DNA of 64,000 bases, taken from assembly GCA_937930845.1 (NCBI GenBank), contig CALHBJ010000011.1, forward strand, positions 62,001 to 126,000, read 5' to 3'. The position numbers and the translations under genes were made by a program. Origin of the DNA: an uncultured Rhizobiaceae group bacterium. Its GTDB lineage: Bacteria; Pseudomonadota; Alphaproteobacteria; Rhizobiales; Rhizobiaceae. Of this stretch, positions 9,820 to 21,547 are shown piece after piece (positions within the stretch are counted from its first letter, which is position 1; every line of letters starts with the position of its first letter). The notes beneath the pieces were generated by a model that saw only the letters and a list, made by a program, of their open reading frames with translations, searched no databases and was not told where the DNA came from.

Positions 9820-10265
9820 GTGCCTGCTCCCACAAGTAGATGACGGGTGATGTAGACCGTCAAAATTGCCGTCACCATGAAAGTGCATGTGGCGACGATT
9901 GACCTGGTCGACAAACGCGACATGCCACACACTCCGTGGCCGGATGTGCACCCTCCACCAAGAACCGCACCAAAGCCGGTAATAAGACCCGCAATAACCA
10001 TCAGCCCCACATTGGACGATACCGTTTGTTGAACGGGCTGGCCGCTCACCAACGGAACAAGTAACGGTGCCAACAAGAGGCCTGCCAGAAATGCGATACG
10101 CCAGGACAGCTCACCGGCATCCAGCTTTTGAGTCCATGGCGGCAATACCGAGACTCCAATTCCGCTGATACCAGCGATACGGCCATTGATCGCCATCAGC
10201 AGCACAGCCGAAAGCCCAATCAATATGCCACCCAGGGTCGAGGCAAGAGGCGTGAATTCAGTCAT
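9816..10265 (-). CDS. YeeE/YedE family half-transporter (N-terminal half)
   Basis: 149 aa membrane protein with about four hydrophobic segments. It contains LGGILIGLSAVLLMAINGRIAGISGI and the cysteine-bearing GGGCTSGHGVCGMSRLS, the hallmark of the N-terminal half of YeeE/YedE (PmpA/TsuA-like) sulfur transporters. It is the first gene of the sulfur operon and is divergent from the ArsR-family repressor with 58 bases between them. In Agrobacterium and Xylella equivalents, such pairs sit in the BigR-controlled operon and are thought to move sulfite or thiosulfate; that function is inferred here. Confidence 0.85.
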   Translation of the reverse strand: MTEFTPLASTLGGILIGLSAVLLMAINGRIAGISGIGVSVLPPWTQKLDAGELSWRIAFLAGLLLAPLLVPLVSGQPVQQTVSSNVGLMVIAGLITGFGAVLGGGCTSGHGVCGMSRLSTRSIVATCTFMVTAILTVYITRHLLVGAGT

Positions 10266-10299
10266 TGGCCATTTCCAAGATTTGCTCTGGTCAAAACAT

Positions 10300-10315
10300 A
10301 TTAGAAATTGCTAAT
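10300..10315. promoter_or_regulatory. Candidate BigR-type operator
   Basis: Inverted repeat ATTAG-N6-CTAAT in the AT-rich 58-base region between the divergent yeeE and bigR-like genes, nine bases before the regulator ATG. The position would block transcription both ways, as expected for an autorepressing ArsR-family sulfur sensor. Confidence 0.5.
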
Positions 10316-10323
10316 TTATCAAT

Positions 10324-10632
10324 ATGGAAAAGATAAGTATCGCCGACATGCAGGCCAATGCGGCAAATGTGGAAAATCTGCTCAGCCTGCTGGCCAACCG
10401 CCACCGGCTGCTGGTGCTGTGTAAATTAAGCGAGGCCGAATGTTCCGTCAGTGAACTACAAACAAGCAGCGGTTTGAGCCAAAGCGCACTTTCGCAACAT
10501 CTTGCCAAACTGCGCGACGCCAATATCGTCAAAACCAGACGCGATGGACAATCAATCCGCTACAGTTTGAAAAGCCGCGAAGCCCGCACACTGATCGAAA
10601 CCCTGTGCACGCTTTACAAGGACAATGTCTGA
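10324..10632 (+). CDS. ArsR/SmtB-family repressor, BigR/SqrR-like persulfide sensor
   Basis: 102 aa winged-helix repressor. The recognition region SGLSQSALSQHLAKLRDANIV and wing RRDGQSIRYSL are typical ArsR. The family members BigR and SqrR sense reactive sulfur through two cysteines that form a disulfide or polysulfide bridge. Here cysteines are at 33, 40 and 95. Cys33 matches the first BigR cysteine in a LVLC context, while the position 66 residues later (the BigR spacing as I recall it) is Lys99; Cys95 is one helical turn earlier. Location opposite a sulfur transporter and sulfur dioxygenase supports the BigR role. The stop is six bases from a convergent gene. Confidence 0.85.
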   Translation: MEKISIADMQANAANVENLLSLLANRHRLLVLCKLSEAECSVSELQTSSGLSQSALSQHLAKLRDANIVKTRRDGQSIRYSLKSREARTLIETLCTLYKDNV

Positions 10633-10637
10633 AACAC

Positions 10638-11627
10638 TCACGCCATCGACAGGATGATCTTCGGCGGGGCCTTGCCTTCGTGAATATCGATGAAGCTTTG
10701 AGCCCCTTCAGCCAGCGGACGAATTTCAATCCAGTCCCGGTTGCCAATCAGGCCCCGCGACAGCAGTTTCAGCGCCGCGGCAAAATCATAGCGCGTATAG
10801 CAATAAGTGCCGCTGAACACGATTTCCTGCAAGGTAATGCGCCGTGTATCGATTCCATCAGCACTGTCCTGCAACCCGATGTGAACAATTGTACCGCCGG
10901 GAACGGCCAGCTCACACGCGGCCTTGCGTGTCGCTCCCATGCCCACCGCATCGAATATCACATCGACACTTTCTGCCTCTGGCCCGCCTTGCGCTGGGTC
11001 GTAAGCTTTAACCGCACAGGCTTTTTCCAATACGGCGCGGCGTTTGGCATTGGGTTCTGCAATCCACAGATCCTTGCAGCCCTGATCGGCAAGTACGAGC
11101 GCAGTCAAGACGCCAATCGCACCGCCGCCAAGCACCGCGATCCGGCTTTCTGAAAAGGGCCGTTTGGCTGTTTTCCGCGCCACTTCAACCGCATGCACAC
11201 ACACCGCCAGAGGCTCGGCCAATGCCGCATCTTCATTGGAAAGTTCATCCGGCAAGGGATAGAGATTGCGTTCTTCCGCCACCGATTGTTCCGCATAGGC
11301 GCCGGGCAATTGCATGCTCATCAGCCGCCGGTCCGGGCAGATATGGTCGTCACCGGCAAGGCAGTGGCGACATTTGCCGCAGGTATGGAGTGGATTAATG
11401 GCGACCCGCTGTCCGGCATATTCGCCATTGCGCGGCACACCAACGGCCTCATGCCCCAAGATCAGCGGCGGCACCCGGCGCGGGTCATGTCCATGCCAGG
11501 CATGCATGTCCGAGCCACAAATGCCGCAATGGGAAACATCAATATGGACTTCGTTATTGCCCGCCACCGGATCGGGTGCGTCGCGCAATTCTGACTGCAT
11601 GGTGCCGGTATAAAATAATGCTCTCAT
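10638..11627 (-). CDS. Zinc-dependent alcohol dehydrogenase (sorbitol/idonate dehydrogenase type)
   Basis: 329 aa medium-chain dehydrogenase. The catalytic zinc region HCGICGSDMHAWHG and GHEAVG, and the structural zinc cluster CGKCRHC...C, are intact; the NAD-binding motif is VLGGGAIGVL. The enzyme oxidises a secondary alcohol in a polyol or similar substrate. It is the last gene of the TRAP/HisD-like operon and overlaps the small membrane-protein gene by four bases (ATGA). If the operon handles dihydroxypropanesulfonate, this enzyme could oxidise one hydroxyl, or act on a related diol; that is inference from context. Confidence is high for family, low for substrate. Confidence 0.85.
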   Translation of the reverse strand: MRALFYTGTMQSELRDAPDPVAGNNEVHIDVSHCGICGSDMHAWHGHDPRRVPPLILGHEAVGVPRNGEYAGQRVAINPLHTCGKCRHCLAGDDHICPDRRLMSMQLPGAYAEQSVAEERNLYPLPDELSNEDAALAEPLAVCVHAVEVARKTAKRPFSESRIAVLGGGAIGVLTALVLADQGCKDLWIAEPNAKRRAVLEKACAVKAYDPAQGGPEAESVDVIFDAVGMGATRKAACELAVPGGTIVHIGLQDSADGIDTRRITLQEIVFSGTYCYTRYDFAAALKLLSRGLIGNRDWIEIRPLAEGAQSFIDIHEGKAPPKIILSMA

Positions 11628-12019
11628 ACGATTGAACTCCGTTCACCCAATACCCAACGAACCACATCGATATAATCGAAAACCAATGCGACAGCGATTA
11701 CCAGCGTCAGTACACCCATGACAAATGCAAATAATCCAGGCGGCGGGTCATGGCGCAACCGGCGCACCAGATACACCAGCAATGGCGTCCAGAAAATCAC
11801 ATGGCCCAGCCCAAGCAGCCGCACCAAACCCATTTGCGTGTGGAGAAACAACACCATCGCCACACCAGGTGCCGCCAGCAAAAACACAACAAGCGCGTCT
11901 TTGCGCGTCGACTTGCTGAACAGAAATATGATCAACGAGCCAATCAGCACAAAGCCGATCGCGTTGATCCAGATTTGCACCCATTGTGGCAATAACAGGA
12001 TTTGTTCGTCGAAACTCAT
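11624..12019 (-). CDS. Small integral membrane protein of unknown function
   Basis: About 131 aa from the ATG at 12019, which has an AGGTTG-like Shine-Dalgarno eight bases upstream (an in-frame start at 12037 would add six residues). Four hydrophobic helices are visible, around residues 12-32, 42-62, 66-86 and 97-120, with a short charged loop RRLRHDPPPG before the last. I do not recognise a family. It lies between the HisD-like and zinc dehydrogenase genes and overlaps the latter, so it is probably part of the same pathway, perhaps helping transport or anchoring. Confidence 0.65.
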   Translation of the reverse strand: MSFDEQILLLPQWVQIWINAIGFVLIGSLIIFLFSKSTRKDALVVFLLAAPGVAMVLFLHTQMGLVRLLGLGHVIFWTPLLVYLVRRLRHDPPPGLFAFVMGVLTLVIAVALVFDYIDVVRWVLGERSSIV

Positions 12020-12055
12020 GGCGACAACCTCGTGCAACTGACGAACCGGCTTGGT

Positions 12056-15788
<3,733 letters not shown>

Positions 15789-16021
15789 GTGAACTCTCTC
15801 CCATTGCCCGCTTGGGGCACTTTTCATCCTGCCCTTCCCCGGGCAGAAATGTAGACTTGCCTTGATTAAAAAGCTCGTCGAATTTGGAGAAAAGTCGCTC
15901 ACCCAACACCATCACAGGCGCAGGCTCCACAAACTTCTCTCCAAGGCCGACCAAATCTTCCCGGCGGCCCCTGGAGCGCATTGTCATTTTTAAAAACGAC
16001 AAAGACCAAAAGGGCAAAGAA

Positions 16022-16048
16022 TGAAGGGCGCCACTGCGGCGCCCTTCA
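16022..16048 (-). terminator. Hairpin after dctP, likely partial terminator
   Basis: Eleven-base arms TGAAGGGCGCC and GGCGCCCTTCA around ACTGC begin ten bases past the dctP stop. A broken T-rich run follows on the minus strand. In TRAP and ABC operons such hairpins commonly keep binding-protein mRNA in excess over permease mRNA; that role is inferred. The remaining 230 bases up to the permease gene show nothing else. Confidence 0.6.
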
Positions 16049-16058
16049 AAAGAAGCGC

Positions 16059-17168
16059 TTACTTCAAAGAATCGGCAAATGCCTTACCCAAAGCAGCGTT
16101 TGATGCCTGTGCACCAGCCCAGAATGGAACTGCAATTGCTGCAAATTCTTTCTGGCTGTCATACACTTTCTTGAAGAACGCATTTTCCGCAGCGTTTTTC
16201 TCGAGCAGTGCTTTTGCGGCACCCATGTAAGCTGGGAAGTAGTCAGCTGGGGTGTCATGCAGGATGACACCATCTTCTTCGACCAGTTTCTTCAGCGCCT
16301 TGCCGTTTTCGTAAATACGGTAAGACATGGCTTTCGACAAAGAAGCGTTTGCAGCAACTTCCAGGGCTTTCTTCTGGTGGTCGGTCATGCCGTTATACAC
16401 ATCGCCATTGATGTACATGTCAGCGTTCACAACAACCTGGTGAAGACCCTGAAGGTAGTAGTGCTTCAGCACTTTCTGGAAACCAAACACGGAGTCAGGC
16501 TTCGGGCAGCACCATTCAGCCGCATCGATTGTGCCTTTTTCAAGCGCTGGCAGAATGTCGCCACCGCCCATTGCAACTGACGCAACACCGATGTCCTTAT
16601 AGGCCTGACCGGGGATGCCGGGAGGCGTACGGAAACGGTATTTGCGGAAGTCAGCCATGGAATTGATCGGCTCTTTGAACCAGCCAAGAGCTTCTGGGCC
16701 AACAGGCTGCAGCATGAAGCCCTTCACGTTGACGCCCATTTCTGTCCAGAGCTGATCATAAAGCTCTTTGCCGCCAGCGAACTGGAACCAGGACAGGAAC
16801 GCGATGTTGTCCATGCCGATACCACCGCCTGCGGGCGGAGAACCGAACAATGCAGCAGCAGGGTGCTTACCGGACCAATAGTGTGTCCAGGCAAAACCAC
16901 CTTCAACCAGACCTTTGTCGACGGCATCCATAACTTCTTTGGAACCAACAACAGCGCCGGCTGGCAGCACTTCGATTTTCACCGGATCGTCTGCTGTCAG
17001 AGCAAGCACGTCTGCGGCGAAGTTTTTGAGCATCACAACTTCGTCTGCCTTTGCCGAAATAACCGACTGCACACGAATAGTGACTTCTGCTGCAATTGCT
17101 GCCGTCGTGACGGAAGCAGCTACTGCGGTTGCGGCAAGAGTTTTGCCGATTTTTGAAAGAACAGACAT
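16059..17168 (-). CDS. TRAP transporter substrate-binding protein (DctP family)
   Basis: 369 aa with a signal peptide ending near AAIAA. The mature protein has ADDPVKIEVLPAGAVVGSKEVMDAVDKG, the GGGIGMDNIAFLSWF region and the ligand helix FRTPPGIPGQAYKDIGV with the conserved Arg that clamps a carboxylate or sulfonate. The EWCCPKPD segment stands where TakP-like proteins have their second ligand contact. AGGGAGGA lies just before the ATG, so it is likely well expressed. It heads the operon dctP, dctQM, HisD-like, membrane protein, zinc dehydrogenase. The ligand is inferred to be a small diol or sulfonate from its neighbours. Confidence 0.9.
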   Translation of the reverse strand: MSVLSKIGKTLAATAVAASVTTAAIAAEVTIRVQSVISAKADEVVMLKNFAADVLALTADDPVKIEVLPAGAVVGSKEVMDAVDKGLVEGGFAWTHYWSGKHPAAALFGSPPAGGGIGMDNIAFLSWFQFAGGKELYDQLWTEMGVNVKGFMLQPVGPEALGWFKEPINSMADFRKYRFRTPPGIPGQAYKDIGVASVAMGGGDILPALEKGTIDAAEWCCPKPDSVFGFQKVLKHYYLQGLHQVVVNADMYINGDVYNGMTDHQKKALEVAANASLSKAMSYRIYENGKALKKLVEEDGVILHDTPADYFPAYMGAAKALLEKNAAENAFFKKVYDSQKEFAAIAVPFWAGAQASNAALGKAFADSLK

Positions 17169-17335
17169 GGTTTTCCTCCCTTGTGTCTCTCTTCTTCCTC
17201 CGACGAATGCGATGCCATCATGTTATCCCGCCGAAGGCTCGGGATGATGTAAATTCACCACAATTATTCAGTTGGTCATATAACCTGAAAACCAACTTTC
17301 ATGGACCGGCACCAAAGGGCACCCACCCATAATTT

Positions 17336-18001
17336 CTAACCCAGTCCGGGCAAACCTCCCGAACCATTGATATAAGCCAGTATGCCCCGATTGGGATCAA
17401 ACACACCCTTATACAACATTTCCGCAGCCACATAGATCAACACGAATAAGCCAAGCCAGGATATCCAAGGATATGTCGAAAGCAGCCGCATGATCAGTGT
17501 GGCAAAAAAGGCCATTGCGATAATGGCGATAGCCAACCCTACGACAAGCTTTGTGGAATCGCCATCGGCGATGGCGGCAACCGCCAACACATTATCAATT
17601 GACATGGAAACGTCGGCCAGGGTGATCGTCCACAATGCAGAGGCCAGCGTGCGCCGGGGTGGGCCGGTATAGCCTTCCCCCATATCTTCCGCCGTTTCCA
17701 ATGCTTCGGCAGCTTCTTCATCCAGATTTGCACGAATTTCCTTGTAGAGACCCCAGCACACCCAAAACAGCAACAGGCCACCCACCATAAGCAAACCGGG
17801 AACCGCCAACAGCTTGGTGGCAACAAGGGCAAACACGACACGCAAAACGGCTGCGACAACCATGCCAAAAAGGATGGCTTTCTTGCGCAATTCTGGAGCC
17901 AGGCCTGCGGCCGCCATGCCAATAATCAGCGCATTGTCGCCAGACAACACAATGTCCGCCACGATGATCTTGCCGTAGTCAGCAATCAAATCCCACATCA
18001 C
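17336..18001 (-). CDS. TerC family integral membrane protein (YjbE/Alx-like metal exporter)
   Basis: 221 aa with seven hydrophobic segments. TerC hallmarks are the two acidic membrane motifs, IIVADIVLSGDNALIIGMAA near the N-terminus and ITLADVSMSIDNVLAVAAIADGD after a cytoplasmic loop rich in Glu. Known TerC relatives export Mn2+ or aid metalation of secreted proteins. Its ATG overlaps the stop of the GMC oxidoreductase gene by four bases, so the two are translationally coupled, an odd pairing. A 167-base gap without visible features separates its end from the TRAP dctP start. Confidence 0.88.
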   Translation of the reverse strand: MMWDLIADYGKIIVADIVLSGDNALIIGMAAAGLAPELRKKAILFGMVVAAVLRVVFALVATKLLAVPGLLMVGGLLLFWVCWGLYKEIRANLDEEAAEALETAEDMGEGYTGPPRRTLASALWTITLADVSMSIDNVLAVAAIADGDSTKLVVGLAIAIIAMAFFATLIMRLLSTYPWISWLGLFVLIYVAAEMLYKGVFDPNRGILAYINGSGGLPGLG

Positions 18002-19593
18002 GCAGCATCCTCTAAAATGAAGTCGGAAGCGCGCTCACCAATCATAATGGCCGGCGCATTGGTATTGCCAGACACGATGATCGGCATGATGGACGCATCC
18101 ACCACGCGCAGATTTCCAACACCGTGCACACGCAAACGCGGATCAACCACTGCGCGGTTGTCATTCCCCATCTTGCAGGTGCCCGTTGGGTGATAAATTG
18201 TCGTCGACGTGTTGCGCGCCCAATCCAAAATGGCCTCATCATCGTCATGGGCCACCGTCTTACCGGGCGCATATTCCTCAATAATCTCGGATCGCGCAGG
18301 TTCAAAACCGGCAATTCTTCGCGCCACTTTGATGCCATCCACAATCGTTTGCTGGTCCAGCCGGGTCGCCAGATAATTGGGGTGAATAATTGGATGGTCA
18401 TCAATGCTGGAAGACCGCAGTTCCAAATGACCAGCACTTTCGGGCCGCAATTGCAGCACAGATGCGGTAAACGCATCAAACGAATGGGTGCCTGTGCCAA
18501 CCTTATCCGTGGAAAACGGCTGTAGATGAAATTGGATATCCGGCGTCTCAAGCTCTTCGCGCGTGCGCAGATAGCCCGTGCCAAGGCTGGCAGCCATCGT
18601 CATGGGCCCCGTGCGCTTGAGCATATATTCAATGCCAATCAGCGCCTGTTTGAAGATCGAATTGGTTTCGGTATTGATCGTTGAAGAACGGCATTTAAAT
18701 ATGGGACGGGCCTGCAAATGGTCCTGCAAATTGCGCCCCACCCCTTCTAGCTCCTTGACGATTTCAATCCCATTGGCGGACAGGTTTTCCCCCGGCCCAA
18801 TACCCGACAACATCAATATCTGCGGCGACCCGATAGCCCCGGCGCACAAGACAACCTCGCGGCGCGCTTTGACAATGACATCCCCTTCACCGCCCCGGGC
18901 CAGAATACCCGACGCTTCACCGTTCTCGATCATCACCTTGCGTGTGACCAGCCCTGTCAAAACCGTCAGATTCTGCCGGCTGCGAATGGGCTTGAGATAA
19001 GCGGTGGCCGAGGAACAACGGCGTCCGCCCATGGCTGTCATTTGAAAATAACCGACACCCTCCTGGGACTCGCCATTATAGTCTTCATTATAAGGATATC
19101 CGGCAGCCTGCGCCGCCTCCACATAGGCGTCAATGCTTCTGCGGCTCAATCTTGTGCTGGAAACCGAAAGAGGCCCGGAGCCACCGCGCACATCGTTTTC
19201 GCCACCTTCCCAGGATTCCGAGCGCTTAAAGCAGGGCAAGACATCATCCCAGCCCCAGCCCACATTGCCCAATTGACGCCACTGTTCGTAATCTTCTTTT
19301 TGGCCACGCACATAAAGCAGACCATTGATCGACGACGAACCACCCAGCACCCGCCCCCGGGGCCAGTTAATGGCACGTCCGTTCAGGCCTGGATCCGGCT
19401 CAGTCGTATAGGCCCAATCCATTTTTGGATTGCCCATAGTTTTGAAATAACCGACGGGAATGTGAATCCACGGGGAGCGGTCACGCCCACCGGCTTCGAC
19501 AAGTGCGACCGTGTACCGACCGTTTTCAGACAGCCGTGCCGCAAGGGCACAGCCAGCGGAACCCGCACCCACTATGACGAAGTCAAATTCCAA
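17998..19593 (-). CDS. GMC family FAD oxidoreductase (choline/alcohol dehydrogenase-like)
   Basis: 531 aa when started at the TTG at 19593, which has GGGAGG six bases upstream. The ATG at 19683 would add 30 poorly conserved residues and place an operator-like inverted repeat in the coding region. The FAD motif GAGSAGCALAARLSE starts around residue 9, with GGSSSINGLLYVRGQ, GAIGSPQILMLSGIGP and the active-site HPTGTCKMG. Such enzymes oxidise a primary alcohol or polyol with FAD. The gene overlaps terC and is divergent from an IclR regulator, so it probably handles an inducible carbon source. Choline is unlikely to be certain because no betB or betI gene is present. Confidence 0.88.
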   Translation of the reverse strand: MEFDFVIVGAGSAGCALAARLSENGRYTVALVEAGGRDRSPWIHIPVGYFKTMGNPKMDWAYTTEPDPGLNGRAINWPRGRVLGGSSSINGLLYVRGQKEDYEQWRQLGNVGWGWDDVLPCFKRSESWEGGENDVRGGSGPLSVSSTRLSRRSIDAYVEAAQAAGYPYNEDYNGESQEGVGYFQMTAMGGRRCSSATAYLKPIRSRQNLTVLTGLVTRKVMIENGEASGILARGGEGDVIVKARREVVLCAGAIGSPQILMLSGIGPGENLSANGIEIVKELEGVGRNLQDHLQARPIFKCRSSTINTETNSIFKQALIGIEYMLKRTGPMTMAASLGTGYLRTREELETPDIQFHLQPFSTDKVGTGTHSFDAFTASVLQLRPESAGHLELRSSSIDDHPIIHPNYLATRLDQQTIVDGIKVARRIAGFEPARSEIIEEYAPGKTVAHDDDEAILDWARNTSTTIYHPTGTCKMGNDNRAVVDPRLRVHGVGNLRVVDASIMPIIVSGNTNAPAIMIGERASDFILEDAA

Positions 19594-19630
19594 ATCGATC
19601 CTCCCGGCAACCGATTTCAATCGAAAAGCA

Positions 19631-19704
19631 CAAAAAGTCTCATTTTTTGGGGTCAAAAGCCTGTTTGGGGCTTGACCAGACATATCAAAAAATGAGACTT
19701 TTTG
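19631..19704. promoter_or_regulatory. Long inverted repeat between the GMC and IclR genes, candidate IclR operator
   Basis: Two perfectly complementary 19-base arms, 19631-19649 (CAAAAAGTCTCATTTTTTG) and 19686-19704, with a 36-base spacer. The core GACTTTTTGT recurs a third time at 19756-19765, closer to the regulator start. The right arm also carries a small GAGAC-N5-GTCTC palindrome (19694-19708). Placement between two divergent genes suits an IclR-type regulator binding as a tetramer. Confidence 0.6.
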
Positions 19705-19798
19705 TCTCGTTATTTATACAATCATGTTGCGGGATGCGTTGCAATGGCAAACTGCGACTTTTTGTACACAGCTCCCAAGAGCCTTGAAAGTTGCTGAT

Positions 19799-20569
19799 AT
19801 GACCAACAAAGACACCGCGGAGTCTCGCGTAGCAACCAATTTGCGAACGCTGCTGATTCTTGAAGAAGTCGCCCGATCAGCAGAACCCCTGTCGCCTACG
19901 GAAATCAACAAGGCAATTGGCCTTCCCAAGCAATCCATTCATCGCCTGTGCCAGACCCTTACCGATGAGGGATTTCTGATCCGCGACGAAAGCGGACGCA
20001 AACTTCTTGCAGCACCGCGCACCACCGCCATGGCCCAGGGCCTGCTCAGTTCGCGCCACTATGGTGCAGCGCGCCACCAGGTTTTGCTGGCGCTGTCCAA
20101 CGCAACCCGCGAAACGGTCAACTTCGCCGTGCCGGAATCCGACGGCATGACCTATCTTGACCGCGTGGAGACCGACTGGATCTTCCGCATCGAACTTCCC
20201 ATTGGCTCGCGCGTGCCGTTCAACTGCACAGCAAGTGGCAAGTGTTTCCTGGCCAGCTTGTCGGATGACCGGCTCAACCGCTTGTTGAAAACAATGCCCT
20301 TTGAGGCGCGCACGCCCAACACCATCACCTCCGCAGACGCCTTGAGGAAAGAGCTCGATGGGGTGCGGGCAAATGGGTATTCCATCGACAATGAGGAATT
20401 GTTTGAGGGCATGGTTGCCCTGGCCGTTCCCGTTCACAACAAACAGGGCGAATATTTTGCCTCTGTTGCCTTCCATGGTCCCACGCAAAGGCTCAACACC
20501 AGCAGCATGCTGGATCACCTGGCGTTAATGCGCGATGGCGCCCGCAAGCTTGCAGATATCGCCACGTAA
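19799..20569 (+). CDS. IclR family transcriptional regulator
   Basis: 256 aa from the ATG at 19799 (a GAAAG lies eight bases upstream); an earlier ATG at 19724 would run through the repeat region. The N-terminal winged helix is about residues 10-75 with PTEINKAIGLPKQSIHRLCQTL, and the C-terminal effector domain shows LDRVETDW, FNCTASGKCFLA and the late ELFEGMVALAVPV pattern typical of IclR. These proteins bind aromatic or small acids and act as repressors or activators. It is divergent from the GMC oxidoreductase/terC pair and most likely controls it. The effector is unknown. Confidence 0.92.
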   Translation: MTNKDTAESRVATNLRTLLILEEVARSAEPLSPTEINKAIGLPKQSIHRLCQTLTDEGFLIRDESGRKLLAAPRTTAMAQGLLSSRHYGAARHQVLLALSNATRETVNFAVPESDGMTYLDRVETDWIFRIELPIGSRVPFNCTASGKCFLASLSDDRLNRLLKTMPFEARTPNTITSADALRKELDGVRANGYSIDNEELFEGMVALAVPVHNKQGEYFASVAFHGPTQRLNTSSMLDHLALMRDGARKLADIAT

Positions 20570-20602
20570 ACCCCACCGGCCTGCAACACCATTTAAGCTG
20601 GA

Positions 20603-21547
20603 TCAGCGCCCGCGAATGCGTGGATCAAGCGCGTCCCGCAGGCCATCCCCCATATAATTGACGCTCAGCACGGTCAGCGAAATTGCCAGCCCCGGCCAAA
20701 CTACCCACATGGGATATTGCGGCATGTAGTCAATCGCATCGAACAACAGGCGTCCCCAGGTGGGGAAGTCCGGCGGAAAGCCCAGACCCAGAAATGACAG
20801 GGCGGATTCTGTGATGATGGCATTGGCAATACCAAGAGTGGCCGACACCAATATGGGAGACAGGACATTTGGCAAAATATGCCGCGTAATCATGCGCCGG
20901 GGCGGCGTACCAATGCTGCGCGCGGCCAGTACGAATTCCCGCTCCTTAAGCGCCAGCACATCGCCGCGCACAATACGGGCGGTTTGCATCCAGGACGTGA
21001 TCCCGATGGCCGACACCATGAGAATAAAAATACCGCCTTCAGGGCCAAATGAAGCCGCAAGGGGTTCGCGAAAAAGGGTCACGATCACGAGCAACAGCGG
21101 CAACAATGGCAGCGCCAGAAACAGGTCCGTGAAACGCATCAGCGGCCCATCCAGTTTCTGGAAGAACCCTGCCACAACGCCGATCAGAGTTCCCAGAAGC
21201 ACCGCCAGCAACATGGCTGTAAGACCAACCGCCATGGACACCTGCCCCCCGGAGAGAATGCGCGCCAGCAAATCGCGCCCCAGTTGATCCGTGCCAAACG
21301 GATGGGCAAGCGACACGCCCTGATTGCGCGAACGAATGTCCACAAAGCTGGGATCAATTGTCCAGATAAAGGGGCCGATAAGCACGGCAATCAAAATTCC
21401 AAAGAACACGATAGCGCCGATCAAAGCGCCTTTATGGGTCTTGTATTGATCCCACACATCTCCCACCAGAGAACGGTGTTTTTTGTTCAGACCTGTGAGC
21501 CGCTCAGCAACAGCAGCCTCGTCAACTTTTACCGCGCGATCAGTCAT
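20603..21547 (-). CDS. Peptide/opine ABC transporter permease (OppC/DppC type)
   Basis: 314 aa with an N-terminal cytoplasmic stretch, one anchor helix and a five-helix permease core. HPFGTDQLGRDLLARILSGG and the EAA loop AARSIGTPPRRMITRHILPNVLSP are typical of DppC/OppC, as is the ending DGLRDALDPRIRG. It pairs with the OppB-type permease to form the translocation pore for peptides, opines or nickel-type ligands. The ATG at 21547 overlaps the stop of the upstream permease gene by eight bases, which implies coupled translation. Confidence 0.92.
   Translation of the reverse strand: MTDRAVKVDEAAVAERLTGLNKKHRSLVGDVWDQYKTHKGALIGAIVFFGILIAVLIGPFIWTIDPSFVDIRSRNQGVSLAHPFGTDQLGRDLLARILSGGQVSMAVGLTAMLLAVLLGTLIGVVAGFFQKLDGPLMRFTDLFLALPLLPLLLVIVTLFREPLAASFGPEGGIFILMVSAIGITSWMQTARIVRGDVLALKEREFVLAARSIGTPPRRMITRHILPNVLSPILVSATLGIANAIITESALSFLGLGFPPDFPTWGRLLFDAIDYMPQYPMWVVWPGLAISLTVLSVNYMGDGLRDALDPRIRGR

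Noticed and set aside
17998-19593. Naming the GMC enzyme betA (choline dehydrogenase)
   Set aside because: No betaine aldehyde dehydrogenase, betI or choline transporter gene is nearby and the regulator is IclR-type, so the general family name is safer.
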